Shown piece by piece: positions 22,285 through 31,186 of a DNA stretch of 56,981 nt. Each line of letters opens with the position of its first letter. Positions within the stretch are counted from its first letter, which is position 1. Position numbers and translations under genes: made by a program. The notes beneath the pieces were generated by a model that was given only the letters and a program-made list of their open reading frames with translations, did not search any database and was not told the DNA's origin. The stretch comes from Candidatus Bathyarchaeota archaeon (GTDB lineage Archaea; Thermoproteota; Bathyarchaeia; TCS64; PIYN01). The stretch is taken from NCBI GenBank assembly GCA_003601775.1, contig PIYN01000005.1:1-56981 (forward strand), in the 5' to 3' direction.

Positions 22285-24618
22285 TTAGAGGAGCCCTTTG
22301 AGCTTCTCCCGTTCCTCCTCCCCGATCTTCCCGAGCCTACTCACCCTCTGCTGGAACCTCGAGATGTACTCGGGGAGGACTCGAAAGATGGGGAGGACCA
22401 TGGGCTGGAGGTGCACCCTCTCCGCCTCGATCCCCAACTCACTGAGCGTCGACCTCATCGAGGCCACGAGCCTCTCAGCGATCTTCAGTTCCCTGCTCCC
22501 CTCATCCTCGCAGAGGAGGATCCCATCCGCGCCGTAGAGGAGTGTCTTGAGGAGGAGCCTCTCGTCGAGGAGGGCTGTGGAGGGGACCCTTACGATCCTT
22601 ATGTTCGGGGGATAGGAGATCCTGCTCGTCCCGGCGTTATCGGCCGCTGTGTAGCAGATCTTGTCCTCGAAGAAGCCCACGAGGACTACCTCATCGCTCC
22701 TCCTCGAGAGAAGGCCCTGCACCTCCGCCTCCAGCTGCACCCCCGTGTAATGGGGAAGTTCGAGGCTGCCCCTCGGACAGGCGGAGACACAGGCGCCGCA
22801 CCCTACACATGAGAAGAGGTCCACGACGGGCTTCTCGCCGTCGAAGGTGAGGGCGTTATAGCCACAGGACTCCACACACCTCAGACACCCATCACACTCC
22901 CCGACGAGCCTCGGCTTTATGGGGTCCAGGAGGCGCCGCCCATCCCCTACGAAGCCCATCGCATGGGCCGCTGCGGCCTTCCCGTCCACAACCGAGTCGT
23001 GGATATCCTTCGGCCCGAGGGCCATCCCTGCCGCGTAGATGCCGTCCCTGAGGGTCGAGATGGGGTCGAGCTTCGGGTGCCTACTCGCTATGAAGCCGTC
23101 ATCGGCGAGGGGTATCCCAAGCTTCCGAGCCAGCTCCTCGGTTCCCTTGCTGGGGACGACCCCGGTGCAGAGGACGACCATGTCCACGAGGTTCCTTAGG
23201 ATCACCCCGCTGTCGATGTCCTCGGCCACGACCTCGAGGAGCCCGTCCTCCGTTGGCCTGACCTCCCCGGGCTTCCCGTGGATGAAGCGGATCCCCAGGT
23301 CCCGGGCCCTCCTGTAGAACTCCTCGAAGCCCCTCCCTGACATCCTCATATCCGTGTAGTAGATCCATATCCTGAGGTAGGGGAGGAACTCCTTGAGGAG
23401 GATCGCCTCCTTCACGGCGTAGGGGCAGCAGATCCTGCTGCAGTAGGGCAGCCCCCTGTGGGGGTCCCTGGAGCCGGCGCAGAGGATGTAGGCGATGCTC
23501 TTCACCCTTGAGCCGTCGGCTTTCTTCAGGACCCTCCCTGCGGTCAACTCGTCCTCGATGAGGCGCTCCACCTGGAGGGCTGTCACCACGTTGGGGTGCT
23601 GGGGATGGTAGCTCCTCAGCCTCTCAGCGTCGAGGAGGTCGAAGCCCGTGGCGACGATGATGGAGCCTACTCGCACCTCGATCTCCCTCTCACCCTCCTC
23701 CAGGTTTATCGCCCCTGCGGGGCAGACCTCGGCGCACCTTCCGCAGCGGGTGCAGGCCTCGAAGTCTATGGTGTAGGCGGAGGGGACGGCCTGGGGGAAG
23801 GGGAGGTGGATGGCCTTCCTTCGGAGAAGCCCCTCCTCGAACTCGTCGGCGGTCTCCACCGGGCACTCCCTCTCGCACCTCCCACACTTCAAGCACTTCT
23901 CCGGATCCACGCCACGAGCCCTCACGTGGATCCTCACCTGGAAGTTCCCAGGTCCCCCTGTGACGGAGGAGACCTCCGAGTTGGTGAGGAGGACGATGTT
24001 TGGGTTCCGCTCCACATCCGACATCCTCGGGCTGAGGATGCAGGGGGCACAGTCCAGGGTCGGGAAGGTCTTGCTGAGCTGGGCCATCCTCCCCCCTATG
24101 CTCGGCCTCCTCTCCACGAGGTAGACCTTGTACCCGGCTTCGGCGAGGTGGAGGGCGGAGGTGATCCCGGCGATCCCGCCCCCGATCACCATGATATCCC
24201 TGGAGACCTCCACCTCGATCTCCTCCAGGGGCTCCAGCACCCTCGCCCGGGAGATGCCGGCGAGGATGAGGTCCAAGGCCTTCTCCGTCGCGCCCCTGGT
24301 GTGGACCCAGGAGCACTGCTCCCTGATGTTCACGTGGACGAGGCGGTACCTGTTGAGTCCGGCCTCCTCCAGGGCATCCCTGAAGGTCTCCTCGTGCATA
24401 TGAGGGGAGCAACTCGCGACGACGACGCCCTCCAAGTTGAACCTCCTGATCGAGTCCTTTATCATGTCAAGGCCGGGCTTGGAGCAGAGGAAATCGGCGA
24501 TTCGGACGACCTTCACGTCCTCAACCTTCCTGACGACGTCGGCTACCTCCTCCACCCTCACCGTCCCGGAGATGTTCCCCCCGCACCTGCAGATGAAGAC
24601 CCCAAGAGGCACCTTCAC
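22285..24618 (-). CDS. hdrA: Heterodisulfide reductase subunit A (HdrA) fused to a degenerate MvhD-like domain
   Basis: The product is 777 residues. N-terminal VFICRCGGNISGTV and CSPHMHEETFRDAL are followed by FAD-binding VIGGGIAGITSALHLAEAG and the HdrA-specific DCAPCILSPRM. Four iron-sulfur motifs follow: CLKCGRCERECP, CTRCGRCAEVCP, CDGCLRCVESC and CVGCGACVSACP. HdrA carries the flavin that bifurcates electrons between ferredoxin and heterodisulfide-like acceptors. Residues from about 640 to 760 keep the MvhD fold (DNAGTSRISYPPNIRIVRV) but most of its [2Fe-2S] cysteines are gone. Start ATG 24618 overlaps the hdrB stop by 4 bases; gene order is hdrC-hdrB-hdrA. Confidence 0.92.
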   Translation of the reverse strand: MKVPLGVFICRCGGNISGTVRVEEVADVVRKVEDVKVVRIADFLCSKPGLDMIKDSIRRFNLEGVVVASCSPHMHEETFRDALEEAGLNRYRLVHVNIREQCSWVHTRGATEKALDLILAGISRARVLEPLEEIEVEVSRDIMVIGGGIAGITSALHLAEAGYKVYLVERRPSIGGRMAQLSKTFPTLDCAPCILSPRMSDVERNPNIVLLTNSEVSSVTGGPGNFQVRIHVRARGVDPEKCLKCGRCERECPVETADEFEEGLLRRKAIHLPFPQAVPSAYTIDFEACTRCGRCAEVCPAGAINLEEGEREIEVRVGSIIVATGFDLLDAERLRSYHPQHPNVVTALQVERLIEDELTAGRVLKKADGSRVKSIAYILCAGSRDPHRGLPYCSRICCPYAVKEAILLKEFLPYLRIWIYYTDMRMSGRGFEEFYRRARDLGIRFIHGKPGEVRPTEDGLLEVVAEDIDSGVILRNLVDMVVLCTGVVPSKGTEELARKLGIPLADDGFIASRHPKLDPISTLRDGIYAAGMALGPKDIHDSVVDGKAAAAHAMGFVGDGRRLLDPIKPRLVGECDGCLRCVESCGYNALTFDGEKPVVDLFSCVGCGACVSACPRGSLELPHYTGVQLEAEVQGLLSRRSDEVVLVGFFEDKICYTAADNAGTSRISYPPNIRIVRVPSTALLDERLLLKTLLYGADGILLCEDEGSRELKIAERLVASMRSTLSELGIEAERVHLQPMVLPIFRVLPEYISRFQQRVSRLGKIGEEEREKLKGLL

Positions 24619-25478
24619 ACCCCCACCTTCTCCAGCAACTCCTCCACATCCGCCACGTTGAGCTGGAAGCCCAGCTCATCTGGCTCCAGCCCAAGGGCGA
24701 GGCCGAGGAGCTGCGGATAGTAGATCACGGGTATCTCACCCCCCTCCCTCAGGATGAGGCTCTGGTAGCGGCTGTACATGATGCCACAGAAGGGGCAGAT
24801 GACGACGAGGGCGTCCACGCCCCTGCGGGAGAGGGGGTCCAGCTTCATCCTTGCCATCTCCACGGCCACCTCCTCGTCGAAGTTCAGTATCCCAGCGCCG
24901 CAGCAGGCCATCTTGTACTCATAGTTGACGCTCTCCGCCCCCGTCGCCTCCACGAGCCTGTCAAGGCTCTGTGGGAACTCCGGGTCGTCGAACTCCCCGT
25001 AGACCCTGGAGGGGCGCATGTAGTGGCACCCATAGTGGACAGCGACCTTGAGGCCCTTCAGGGGTCTGTTGACGGCCTCCCTGATTCTGTCGAGGCCGTA
25101 CTCTTCGTAGAGGACCCTGGCGAGGTGCCTCACCCTCACGCCGCCGTGATACTCCCACCCCAGCCGCTCCCTCAGCACCCGGTTCACCCTGCTAAGCCTC
25201 CTCTCATCTCTCAGGGCCAACTCGGCCTTTGAGAGCATCTCGGTGCAGGCGTTACAGAGCGTCAATACGTCCAGCCCTTGCTCCTCCGCGAGGGCGAGGT
25301 TGCCCGCGGCGAGGGCCAGGGCCTTCCCCTCATCCACCGCCTCGATGGGGAAGCCGCAGCAGCCGAAGTCCAAGTCCACCACCTCGATCCCCAGAGTCTT
25401 GAGGACGCTTCTCGCCGAGAGCTCGTAGTCCAAGGCCCTAGCGGGGATGGTGCAGCCGAGGAATAGGGCATATCTCAA
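24615..25478 (-). CDS. hdrB: Heterodisulfide reductase subunit B (HdrB)
   Basis: The product is 287 residues. Two CCG-type cysteine motifs are present: FGCCGFPIEAV with CNACTEM near residue 80, and YGCHYMRPSR, MACCGAGILNFDE and CPFCGIMYSR in the second half. These ligate the pair of non-cubane [4Fe-4S] clusters where the disulfide is reduced. The gene lies 4 bases after hdrC and overlaps hdrA, so translation is coupled. The true disulfide in a non-methanogen is unknown; no mcr or frh/mvh gene is in the window. Confidence 0.92.
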   Translation of the reverse strand: MRYALFLGCTIPARALDYELSARSVLKTLGIEVVDLDFGCCGFPIEAVDEGKALALAAGNLALAEEQGLDVLTLCNACTEMLSKAELALRDERRLSRVNRVLRERLGWEYHGGVRVRHLARVLYEEYGLDRIREAVNRPLKGLKVAVHYGCHYMRPSRVYGEFDDPEFPQSLDRLVEATGAESVNYEYKMACCGAGILNFDEEVAVEMARMKLDPLSRRGVDALVVICPFCGIMYSRYQSLILREGGEIPVIYYPQLLGLALGLEPDELGFQLNVADVEELLEKVGV

Positions 25479-25482
25479 CCTT

Positions 25483-25965
25483 CTACTCCTCCAGCAGCCT
25501 CTTGACGGCCTCCTGCTCCTCCTCGAGGTGTGGGAGGCCGAGCTCCTCCCTCTCCTCCGCCGTGAAGTCGTCTATGGGGTAGAGGCGACCGGTCCTCTTG
25601 AAGACCTCCATCATCCTCGCGATGCCCTGGGGTAGGATGCCCTCCTTCACCGCCATGTTCTTCAGTACCGTCATTACCTCTGGAGGCCTCACGTCCTGGG
25701 GGCAACGCTCTTGGCAGAGGAAGCAGGCCGAGCAGAGCCAGATGAACCTATCCCTCAGAACTTGGTCCCTCATCCCCAGCAGGATCCTCTTGATGACCCT
25801 CCTCGGGCTGTAGCGGGAGTCTATGAGGGAGATGGGGCAGCTCGCGGTGCAGAGGCCGCACTGGAAGCAGGCCCTGAGGGCCTCGCCGCCTGGCTGTCTC
25901 AGGATCCTGTCTGGGAACCGATGATCAAGGTTGCCAACTTCCACTAAACTCTCCCGCTCCACCAT
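25483..25965 (-). CDS. hdrC: Heterodisulfide reductase subunit C (HdrC)
   Basis: The product is 160 residues from ATG 25965 (TTG 25977 is an alternative start). Two ferredoxin motifs, CFQCGLCTASCP and CSACFLCQERCP, bind [4Fe-4S] clusters that pass electrons from HdrA to HdrB. It is first in the hdrC-hdrB-hdrA operon. The upstream gap is shared with the divergent thioredoxin gene. Confidence 0.9.
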   Translation of the reverse strand: MVERESLVEVGNLDHRFPDRILRQPGGEALRACFQCGLCTASCPISLIDSRYSPRRVIKRILLGMRDQVLRDRFIWLCSACFLCQERCPQDVRPPEVMTVLKNMAVKEGILPQGIARMMEVFKRTGRLYPIDDFTAEEREELGLPHLEEEQEAVKRLLEE

Positions 25966-26044
25966 CTCAGACCGCAACCTTCCACCAGAGTAGGATCTTA
26001 GGACTTAAAAAGGCATTCTCCTCCACCTCAGGGTCAAGACTTAT

Positions 26045-26500
26045 ATGGCGGTGGGTCGCTGGGAATCCCTTGGTGTGGGAGGATTGGGTGAGGAGGATAA
26101 GGAGCTGGAGAGGATCAGGCGGTCAAAGTTTAGAGAGTTGATGAGGAGGATATCTGGTAGGAAGGAGAGTTTGAGCGCCGTGGATAAGCCCGTTGATCTG
26201 ACCGACTCGACCTTCGGGAGGTTCGTCCAGGAGCATCCCTTCGTCGTCGTCGACTGCTGGGCCCCCTGGTGCGGCCCCTGCCGCTGGGTCTCCCCCATCG
26301 TTGAGGAGCTGGCGAGGGACTACGCTGGGAGGATAGCCTTCGGGAAGGTGAACGTGGATCATAACCCCAGGGTCGCCATGGAGTATGGTATCATGAGCAT
26401 CCCGACCCTCCTCGTCTTCAAGAACGGGAAGCTCGTGGATCGGATCGTCGGGGCGATGCCGAGGGCGATGCTGGAGAAGATGATAACCCGACATCTCTAA
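26045..26500 (+). CDS. Thioredoxin with an N-terminal extension
   Basis: The product is 151 residues. The thioredoxin domain (about 45-151) has the active site CWAPWCGPCRW and the cis-Pro loop SIPTLLVFKNGKLVDRIVGA. The first 45 residues are charged and helical (EEDKELERIRRSKFRELMRR), longer than a plain thioredoxin. It may reduce Hdr substrates or other disulfides; its position divergent from hdrCBA supports a linked redox role, by inference. Confidence 0.9.
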   Translation: MAVGRWESLGVGGLGEEDKELERIRRSKFRELMRRISGRKESLSAVDKPVDLTDSTFGRFVQEHPFVVVDCWAPWCGPCRWVSPIVEELARDYAGRIAFGKVNVDHNPRVAMEYGIMSIPTLLVFKNGKLVDRIVGAMPRAMLEKMITRHL

Positions 26501-26677
26501 GCCGTTATTACGGTTTCGCATGACCATTCCCCTGCCTTAACTTTTTCAGGGAAAAGGTGATTCAGAACTTCCTCTCGCCGGGTCGATCCCTCTACACCCT
26601 CTACGGGGCCTATGACTCTGGATAGGAAGAGGAGTTTCCCCAAGGTTTTTATAATTGTGTGTTTAAGCACATAAAAG

Positions 26678-27076
26678 GTGCCGATATTGGGTGGAGGTTC
26701 TCCAACCCACAAGGAGTGTATCAACTACGAGAATGGATTCTGTAAACTATGGGGGATCGCCGTAGATCCCGATGGACCAGCCTGTCCGCGTTTCACCTCG
26801 AGGGCGGCATCCCCCTATGCGGAGGCTCCTGAGAGTCGCCCTGCTCCCCCCACGCAGAGGATCCCTGTAATGGGTTTCTCCGGTCCCTCGGGCGGGGGGC
26901 GTGGGGGAGGTCGAGGAGGGCGTGGTAGGAGGGGGAGGATGGGAGGCTCCGGGGCCGGGCCGGGGGGATATTGTGTATGCCCAAACTGTGGTTACAGGGT
27001 CGCCCATGTGCTTGGTAGACCCTGCTACCAGCAGGTCTGCCCGAAGTGCGGGGCGCGGATGGTACGAGGGGGATAG
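26678..27076 (+). CDS. Two-zinc-site protein with Gly/Arg-rich linker
   Basis: The product is 132 residues starting GTG 26678. The N-terminus has a Cys set (ECINYENGFC and PACPRF), the middle (about 65-95) is a GGRGGGRGGRGRRGRMGG-type linker, and the end is a zinc ribbon CVCPNCGYRV followed by VCPKCGARMV. This resembles small Cys-rich proteins found beside NifB/NifX-like iron-molybdenum cofactor genes in archaea. RG-rich linkers commonly bind RNA. The MBL gene follows after about 40 bases. Confidence 0.65.
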   Translation: MPILGGGSPTHKECINYENGFCKLWGIAVDPDGPACPRFTSRAASPYAEAPESRPAPPTQRIPVMGFSGPSGGGRGGGRGGRGRRGRMGGSGAGPGGYCVCPNCGYRVAHVLGRPCYQQVCPKCGARMVRGG

Positions 27077-27118
27077 CCCAAAGGGGCGCGTTCTCTCTCC
27101 TAAGGGGGCGATTGGTAG

Positions 27119-27862
27119 ATGCGGGAGGCGAGTTCTGTGAGGGTGACGACCCTCATGGACAACGACCCCTGGCTGGAGGGGTTGAGGGTCTCCTGGGGCC
27201 TCTCCTTCTACGTCGAAGTCTTCAGTAAAGGAGCGCGTCACATCCTCCTGATGGATACCGGGGGGAGCCCGGACCTCCTTCTCGAGAACGCCTCTAAGCT
27301 CCACCTCAACCTCCGAGAGGTCGAGACAGTCTTCATCTCCCACTGGCACGCTGACCACTGCGGGGCCCTTGACCACCTCCTTGGGATACTTCCCACATCC
27401 ACGCCCATCTACTTCCCCTCGGAGAACTCATCATGGTTCAGGAGGATCAGGGAGGCGGGAAAGGTTCCAATAGCCTGTGCCGGGCCGGTTAGGCTGATGG
27501 AGGGCGTCTGGTCCACGGGGAACCTTGGAAGGGGGATCGCCGAGCACTCTCTGATGGTGAACGTTGAGAGGAAGGGCCTACTTCTCCTCGTGGGCTGTAG
27601 CCATCCGGGTGTTTTGAGGATTCTTAGGCGGGCACGGGAGGTATCGGGGGGCAGTGTCTACGGGGTCATCGGCGGCTTCCACATCTCCAGCGCCAGGGAG
27701 GGCGCCAGGGTGGGGAGGGCACTGAGGGAGATGGACGTGAGGCTCGTCTCGCCCTGTCACTGCACCCGCCCCCCTGCGAGGAGGGAGATCAAGAGGGTGG
27801 TGGGTGAGGCGTACGTCGAGAACGGGGTCGGACGGGTCCTCTCCATCGGCTCGCTCGGTTGA
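27119..27862 (+). CDS. Metallo-beta-lactamase-fold hydrolase (COG1237-like)
   Basis: The product is 247 residues. The metal motif is ISHWHADHCGALDHL, followed by GCSHPGVLRILRRA and IGGFHISSA, and later CHCTRPPARREI. This pattern matches the archaeal COG1237 family, some members of which act in pterin (tetrahydromethanopterin) synthesis. The exact reaction is not readable. Its 3' end overlaps the convergent gene at 27789 by 74 bases. Confidence 0.85.
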   Translation: MREASSVRVTTLMDNDPWLEGLRVSWGLSFYVEVFSKGARHILLMDTGGSPDLLLENASKLHLNLREVETVFISHWHADHCGALDHLLGILPTSTPIYFPSENSSWFRRIREAGKVPIACAGPVRLMEGVWSTGNLGRGIAEHSLMVNVERKGLLLLVGCSHPGVLRILRRAREVSGGSVYGVIGGFHISSAREGARVGRALREMDVRLVSPCHCTRPPARREIKRVVGEAYVENGVGRVLSIGSLG

Positions 27863-28445
27863 AGTCCCTCGGCTCCCTATATAGGGAGGGGTTGATCTCG
27901 TATTGGAGGGGACCTGAGGGGAGGGAGGTCCTGAGACAGGGGCTGATCACTCCCCCTCCCTTCAACTCCGCTATCAACCTGCTGAGGGAGGAGGAGAGAC
28001 CGACCTCCTCGGCATACCTCCTAAGCTGCTCGGCTGAGACCCTCCCCGTCCGCCTCCCCCCCTCTAACACTCTGTGGAGGAGGTCGAGCACCCTCTCCAC
28101 CTCCGCCTCCCCGATCTCCTCGAGGTACCTCCTCACCGCGTACTCCGGGTCCCAATCCCCCGCCTCCGCAGCCCTTAGGACCAAGTGCCTCACCACCGTC
28201 GGCATCTCATACTCCTCCCCGGACGCGAGGACGAGGACCCGATCCTCCCAGGCGAGGCCCCGGGAGGTTCTTACTGGGAGCAGCAGTCTCTCCTCTTCAG
28301 CGAAGAGGAGTAGCTCATCCCCGACCGCCTCCTCATAGGAGACCTTACCCCTCTCCGCCGCGAGGAGGAGGACCTTAGCAAGCGAGGGGGCATCTAACCC
28401 AGGGAACCTCTCCCTGAGGACCTCCACCAACCTCGAGATCTTCAT
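27789..28445 (-). CDS. Unknown protein downstream of the RACE activator
   Basis: The product is 218 residues and mostly helical, with LVEVLRERFPGLDAPSLAKV and a possible winged-helix-like region near 150-185. It ends in a Pro/Arg-rich tail (RPRSRRTPHPPPS) that lies wholly inside the overlap with the convergent MBL gene. ATG 28445 has GGAGG in front and lies 13 bases after the RACE stop, so it is translated with it. Its role may be linked to corrinoid-protein metabolism. The family is not recognised. Confidence 0.6.
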   Translation of the reverse strand: MKISRLVEVLRERFPGLDAPSLAKVLLLAAERGKVSYEEAVGDELLLFAEEERLLLPVRTSRGLAWEDRVLVLASGEEYEMPTVVRHLVLRAAEAGDWDPEYAVRRYLEEIGEAEVERVLDLLHRVLEGGRRTGRVSAEQLRRYAEEVGLSSSLSRLIAELKGGGVISPCLRTSLPSGPLQYEINPSLYREPRDFNRASRWRGPVRPRSRRTPHPPPS

Positions 28446-28458
28446 CCTCCTTCCTCAT

Positions 28459-30324
28459 TCAGGTGCCCGGGGCCCTGTAGAGGGTGGGGAAGAGCTCCCG
28501 CTTCCCCGGTATGTAGAGGGCGGCCTCGTACTCCCTGAAGAACTCGGTGTCGAGGAGGAGGTCGACGTAGACCATCATCTCGGCGATCTCCCTCGCCCTC
28601 TCCCGCATCCTCCCGGAGAGGAGGGTCAGGTAGGCCCCGGCCAGCGACCCGTTCCCTATCTGGGTCACCTCGGCGTTGGGGAACTCGGGGAGGGCGCCGA
28701 TCTTCACGGCGTTTCTGAGGTCTGTGTAGTAGCTGAAGGCCCCGGCGAGGTACAGGTGCCTGATATCCTCTATGGAGAGCCTGAGCTTCCCCATCAGGGT
28801 GGCTATGGCGCCGCAGAGGGAGGCCTTGGAGTCCATGATGTAGTCCAGGTCCTTCTGGGTTATCACGATATCCCTCCCCATCTCCGTCTCCTCGGCGGGG
28901 ACGAGGACGTACTCCAGCCCCTCCTCCCCCTCCCTCACCAGCGGCGTCCTCCCCCCATCCCTGATCTTCCCCGTGAAGTCTATGATGCCAGCCGAGAACA
29001 TCTCCGCCACGGCGTCTATGATCCCCGAGCCGCAGATCCCCTTCGGCGGCACATCCCCGATGACGGTGTAGGAGGCCCTCTTCGTCTCCGGGTCGATCTT
29101 CACGTGCTCTATCCCTCCCCTCATCGCCCTCATCCCGAACTTGACGCCGCCCCCCTCGAAGGCGGGGCCCGAGGCGACGGAGCAGGAGAAGAGCCAGTCC
29201 CTGTTCCCGAAGACGATCTCGCCGTTCGTCCCCAGGTCGATGAGGAGGGAGACCTCCTCCGAGTCGCACATGCCGGAGGCGAGGACGTCCCCGACGGCAT
29301 CCCCCCCGAGGAACCTACTCACGTTCGGCAGGCAATAGACATAGGCCCCGGGGTGAACCCTGATCCCCAGCTCCTTGGCCCTCCTCACAATCGGCTCCCT
29401 CGAGACCTCCACCTCCGCCGTCTCCAGGTAGGCGGGATTTATCCCCGCCAGGAGGTGGTTCATCACCGTATTCCCGCCCACCGAGATGTCCGTGATCTCC
29501 TCGACCCTCACGTCGTTCCTCGCTGCGAGGGCCGCCGTCAGGTCGTTTATCCCATCGACGACCGCCCTCTGGAGCTTCCTCAACCCCTCCTCCTTGGCGC
29601 CGTACTCGATCCTTGAGATGAGCTCCTCCCCATAGATGATCTGCCTGTTCAGCTCTGAGGCGCGGTCGAGGACCTCCCCGCTCACGAGGTCGACGAGGCA
29701 GGCGACGACCGTGGTCGTCCCGAGGTCGATGGCGAGACCGTAGTTCCTGTTCGTCGTATCCCCAGTCTCGAAGCCTATAACCTCAGCCCGGCCTCCAGTC
29801 CTCGTCGTGGTCACCGTGATGTATCCCTCCTCCAATAGGAGGAGTCTCCTGTAGACCTCGTCGGGCACCCTTGGCGTCTCCCCTAACTCCTGCCTGAGCC
29901 TCTGTAGGAGGTACTCCCTGTCAGGGAGAGGGGGGATCCTTATGAGGTGCTTCCTCGAGGGGGGGTCGACCTCCTCAGCTGAGATCTCCGCCTGGACCAG
30001 GATCTTGGGGTGGGAGATGAGGCTCTCCATGGGGACCGTTACCTCGCAGTCGCTGAGGACGATGGTCCGACAGGCGAGCCTATGCCCCTCAGAGAACTCC
30101 CTCTCCGAGATGAACTTCATGCGGAGGTCGTACTCCGGGAGCTGGGCCGTCTCCCCCCTATTGAGGATCACCCTGCACTTACCACACTGGCCCTTCCCAC
30201 CACAGATATTCTTGATCCTGATCCCCGCCTCACGCGCTGCCTCGAGGAGCGTGGAGCCACGTCTAACCAAGACCTCCCTGTTCATCGGCCTAAAGAGCAC
30301 CCTCACGAACTTCTCTTCCCCCAC
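28459..30324 (-). CDS. RACE-type reductive activator of corrinoid proteins (ASKHA/DUF4445)
   Basis: The product is 621 residues. An N-terminal [2Fe-2S] ferredoxin domain (about 5-90, ICGGKGQCGKCRVIL with a later Cys in RLACRTIV) is joined to a linker and an actin-like ATPase domain. AIDLGTTTVVACLVDL, SVGGNTVMNHLLAGI, SLLIDLGTNGEIVFGN and CGSGIIDAVAEM mark that domain. RACE proteins use ATP to re-reduce cob(II)amide to cob(I)amide in corrinoid methyltransferase systems or the CO dehydrogenase corrinoid protein. No methyltransferase is adjacent, so the client is unknown. The start is GTG 30324. Confidence 0.92.
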   Translation of the reverse strand: MGEEKFVRVLFRPMNREVLVRRGSTLLEAAREAGIRIKNICGGKGQCGKCRVILNRGETAQLPEYDLRMKFISEREFSEGHRLACRTIVLSDCEVTVPMESLISHPKILVQAEISAEEVDPPSRKHLIRIPPLPDREYLLQRLRQELGETPRVPDEVYRRLLLLEEGYITVTTTRTGGRAEVIGFETGDTTNRNYGLAIDLGTTTVVACLVDLVSGEVLDRASELNRQIIYGEELISRIEYGAKEEGLRKLQRAVVDGINDLTAALAARNDVRVEEITDISVGGNTVMNHLLAGINPAYLETAEVEVSREPIVRRAKELGIRVHPGAYVYCLPNVSRFLGGDAVGDVLASGMCDSEEVSLLIDLGTNGEIVFGNRDWLFSCSVASGPAFEGGGVKFGMRAMRGGIEHVKIDPETKRASYTVIGDVPPKGICGSGIIDAVAEMFSAGIIDFTGKIRDGGRTPLVREGEEGLEYVLVPAEETEMGRDIVITQKDLDYIMDSKASLCGAIATLMGKLRLSIEDIRHLYLAGAFSYYTDLRNAVKIGALPEFPNAEVTQIGNGSLAGAYLTLLSGRMRERAREIAEMMVYVDLLLDTEFFREYEAALYIPGKRELFPTLYRAPGT

Positions 30325-30437
30325 TCCACCGACCTCACCAGCGATTCTGAGAACCTCAACTCCTACCTATAGCGATGAACCAATTATATAAACAAAACCC
30401 CCTTCTTAGAAGATGAAAATTCAGATGCGGGGCATCC

Positions 30438-31136
30438 TCAGTGGAGCCTGACGGCTATGACCCTCACGAGGTCCGCGGTGTTCTCACACCAGTCGGCGAC
30501 CATCTCTATGGCGTCTAAGAACATATTCAGGAGGATCAATTGCCCAACCGTGACCCCTTCGGGGTTCAAGTTCACCAGGATCCTCCTCGCTTGATCGTAG
30601 AGGGAATCTATCTTCTCCTCCCACCGCTCCACTTCGTCCGCCAAGCTAAGGGCCTCTCCAGGGCTCTTCGGGAGTTCTTGTATACACCTCATGAGGGCGG
30701 TGACGCACTCCTTGTTTCCCTCGCACATATTGCAGGCGGCCACCCTCATCTCCTCTGGGAACCTGTCGAAGGAGAGGACATCTAAGATCCGCCCCGCCTC
30801 CCTAGACCAGTCCGCGATCCAGTCCACGGCCCTCACCAGCTCCATCAGATCCTCTCTCTCCTCTGGGAAGAACTCCCCCTTCGTGAGCTCCTCAGAGATC
30901 CTCCTCCTAAGGGCATCCGCATCCATCTCCATCTTGGAGAGGTTCTCAAAGAACTTCCACTTCTTAGTCTTCTCGCCAGCGGAAGCTGAATCCACCATCC
31001 TCGAGAGTTCCTCGACGGCCCTGACGGTTAACCTGAGATGTTCTTGGACCATCTCAAGGATCTTCACGCCCCTCTTAGGAGCGAACCATCCAAACAGCCT
31101 CCTCCCCATCCTCAACGACCCGCTTAATCTTCCCAT
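30438..31136 (-). CDS. PhoU-like (DUF47) protein
   Basis: The product is 232 residues and all helical, with internal repeats of the PhoU/DUF47 type: LRLTVRAVEELSRMVDSA and DEVERWEEKIDSLYDQARR, ending with a metal-type DAIEMVADWCENTADLVRVI. DUF47 proteins usually accompany phosphate transporters and control them. The Na/Pi-type transporter gene lies 50 bases upstream on the same strand, which supports a phosphate uptake unit. Confidence 0.88.
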   Translation of the reverse strand: MGRLSGSLRMGRRLFGWFAPKRGVKILEMVQEHLRLTVRAVEELSRMVDSASAGEKTKKWKFFENLSKMEMDADALRRRISEELTKGEFFPEEREDLMELVRAVDWIADWSREAGRILDVLSFDRFPEEMRVAACNMCEGNKECVTALMRCIQELPKSPGEALSLADEVERWEEKIDSLYDQARRILVNLNPEGVTVGQLILLNMFLDAIEMVADWCENTADLVRVIAVRLH

Positions 31137-31186
31137 AAGCCTTATATTAAAATTTCCAGGGGACGGCGATGCCCCCGAAATGGTCG

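Noticed and set aside
23596-24720. 374-codon plus-strand frame over hdrA and hdrB
   Set aside because: Gly/Glu/Pro/His-rich antisense shadow of two genes with complete cluster motifs.
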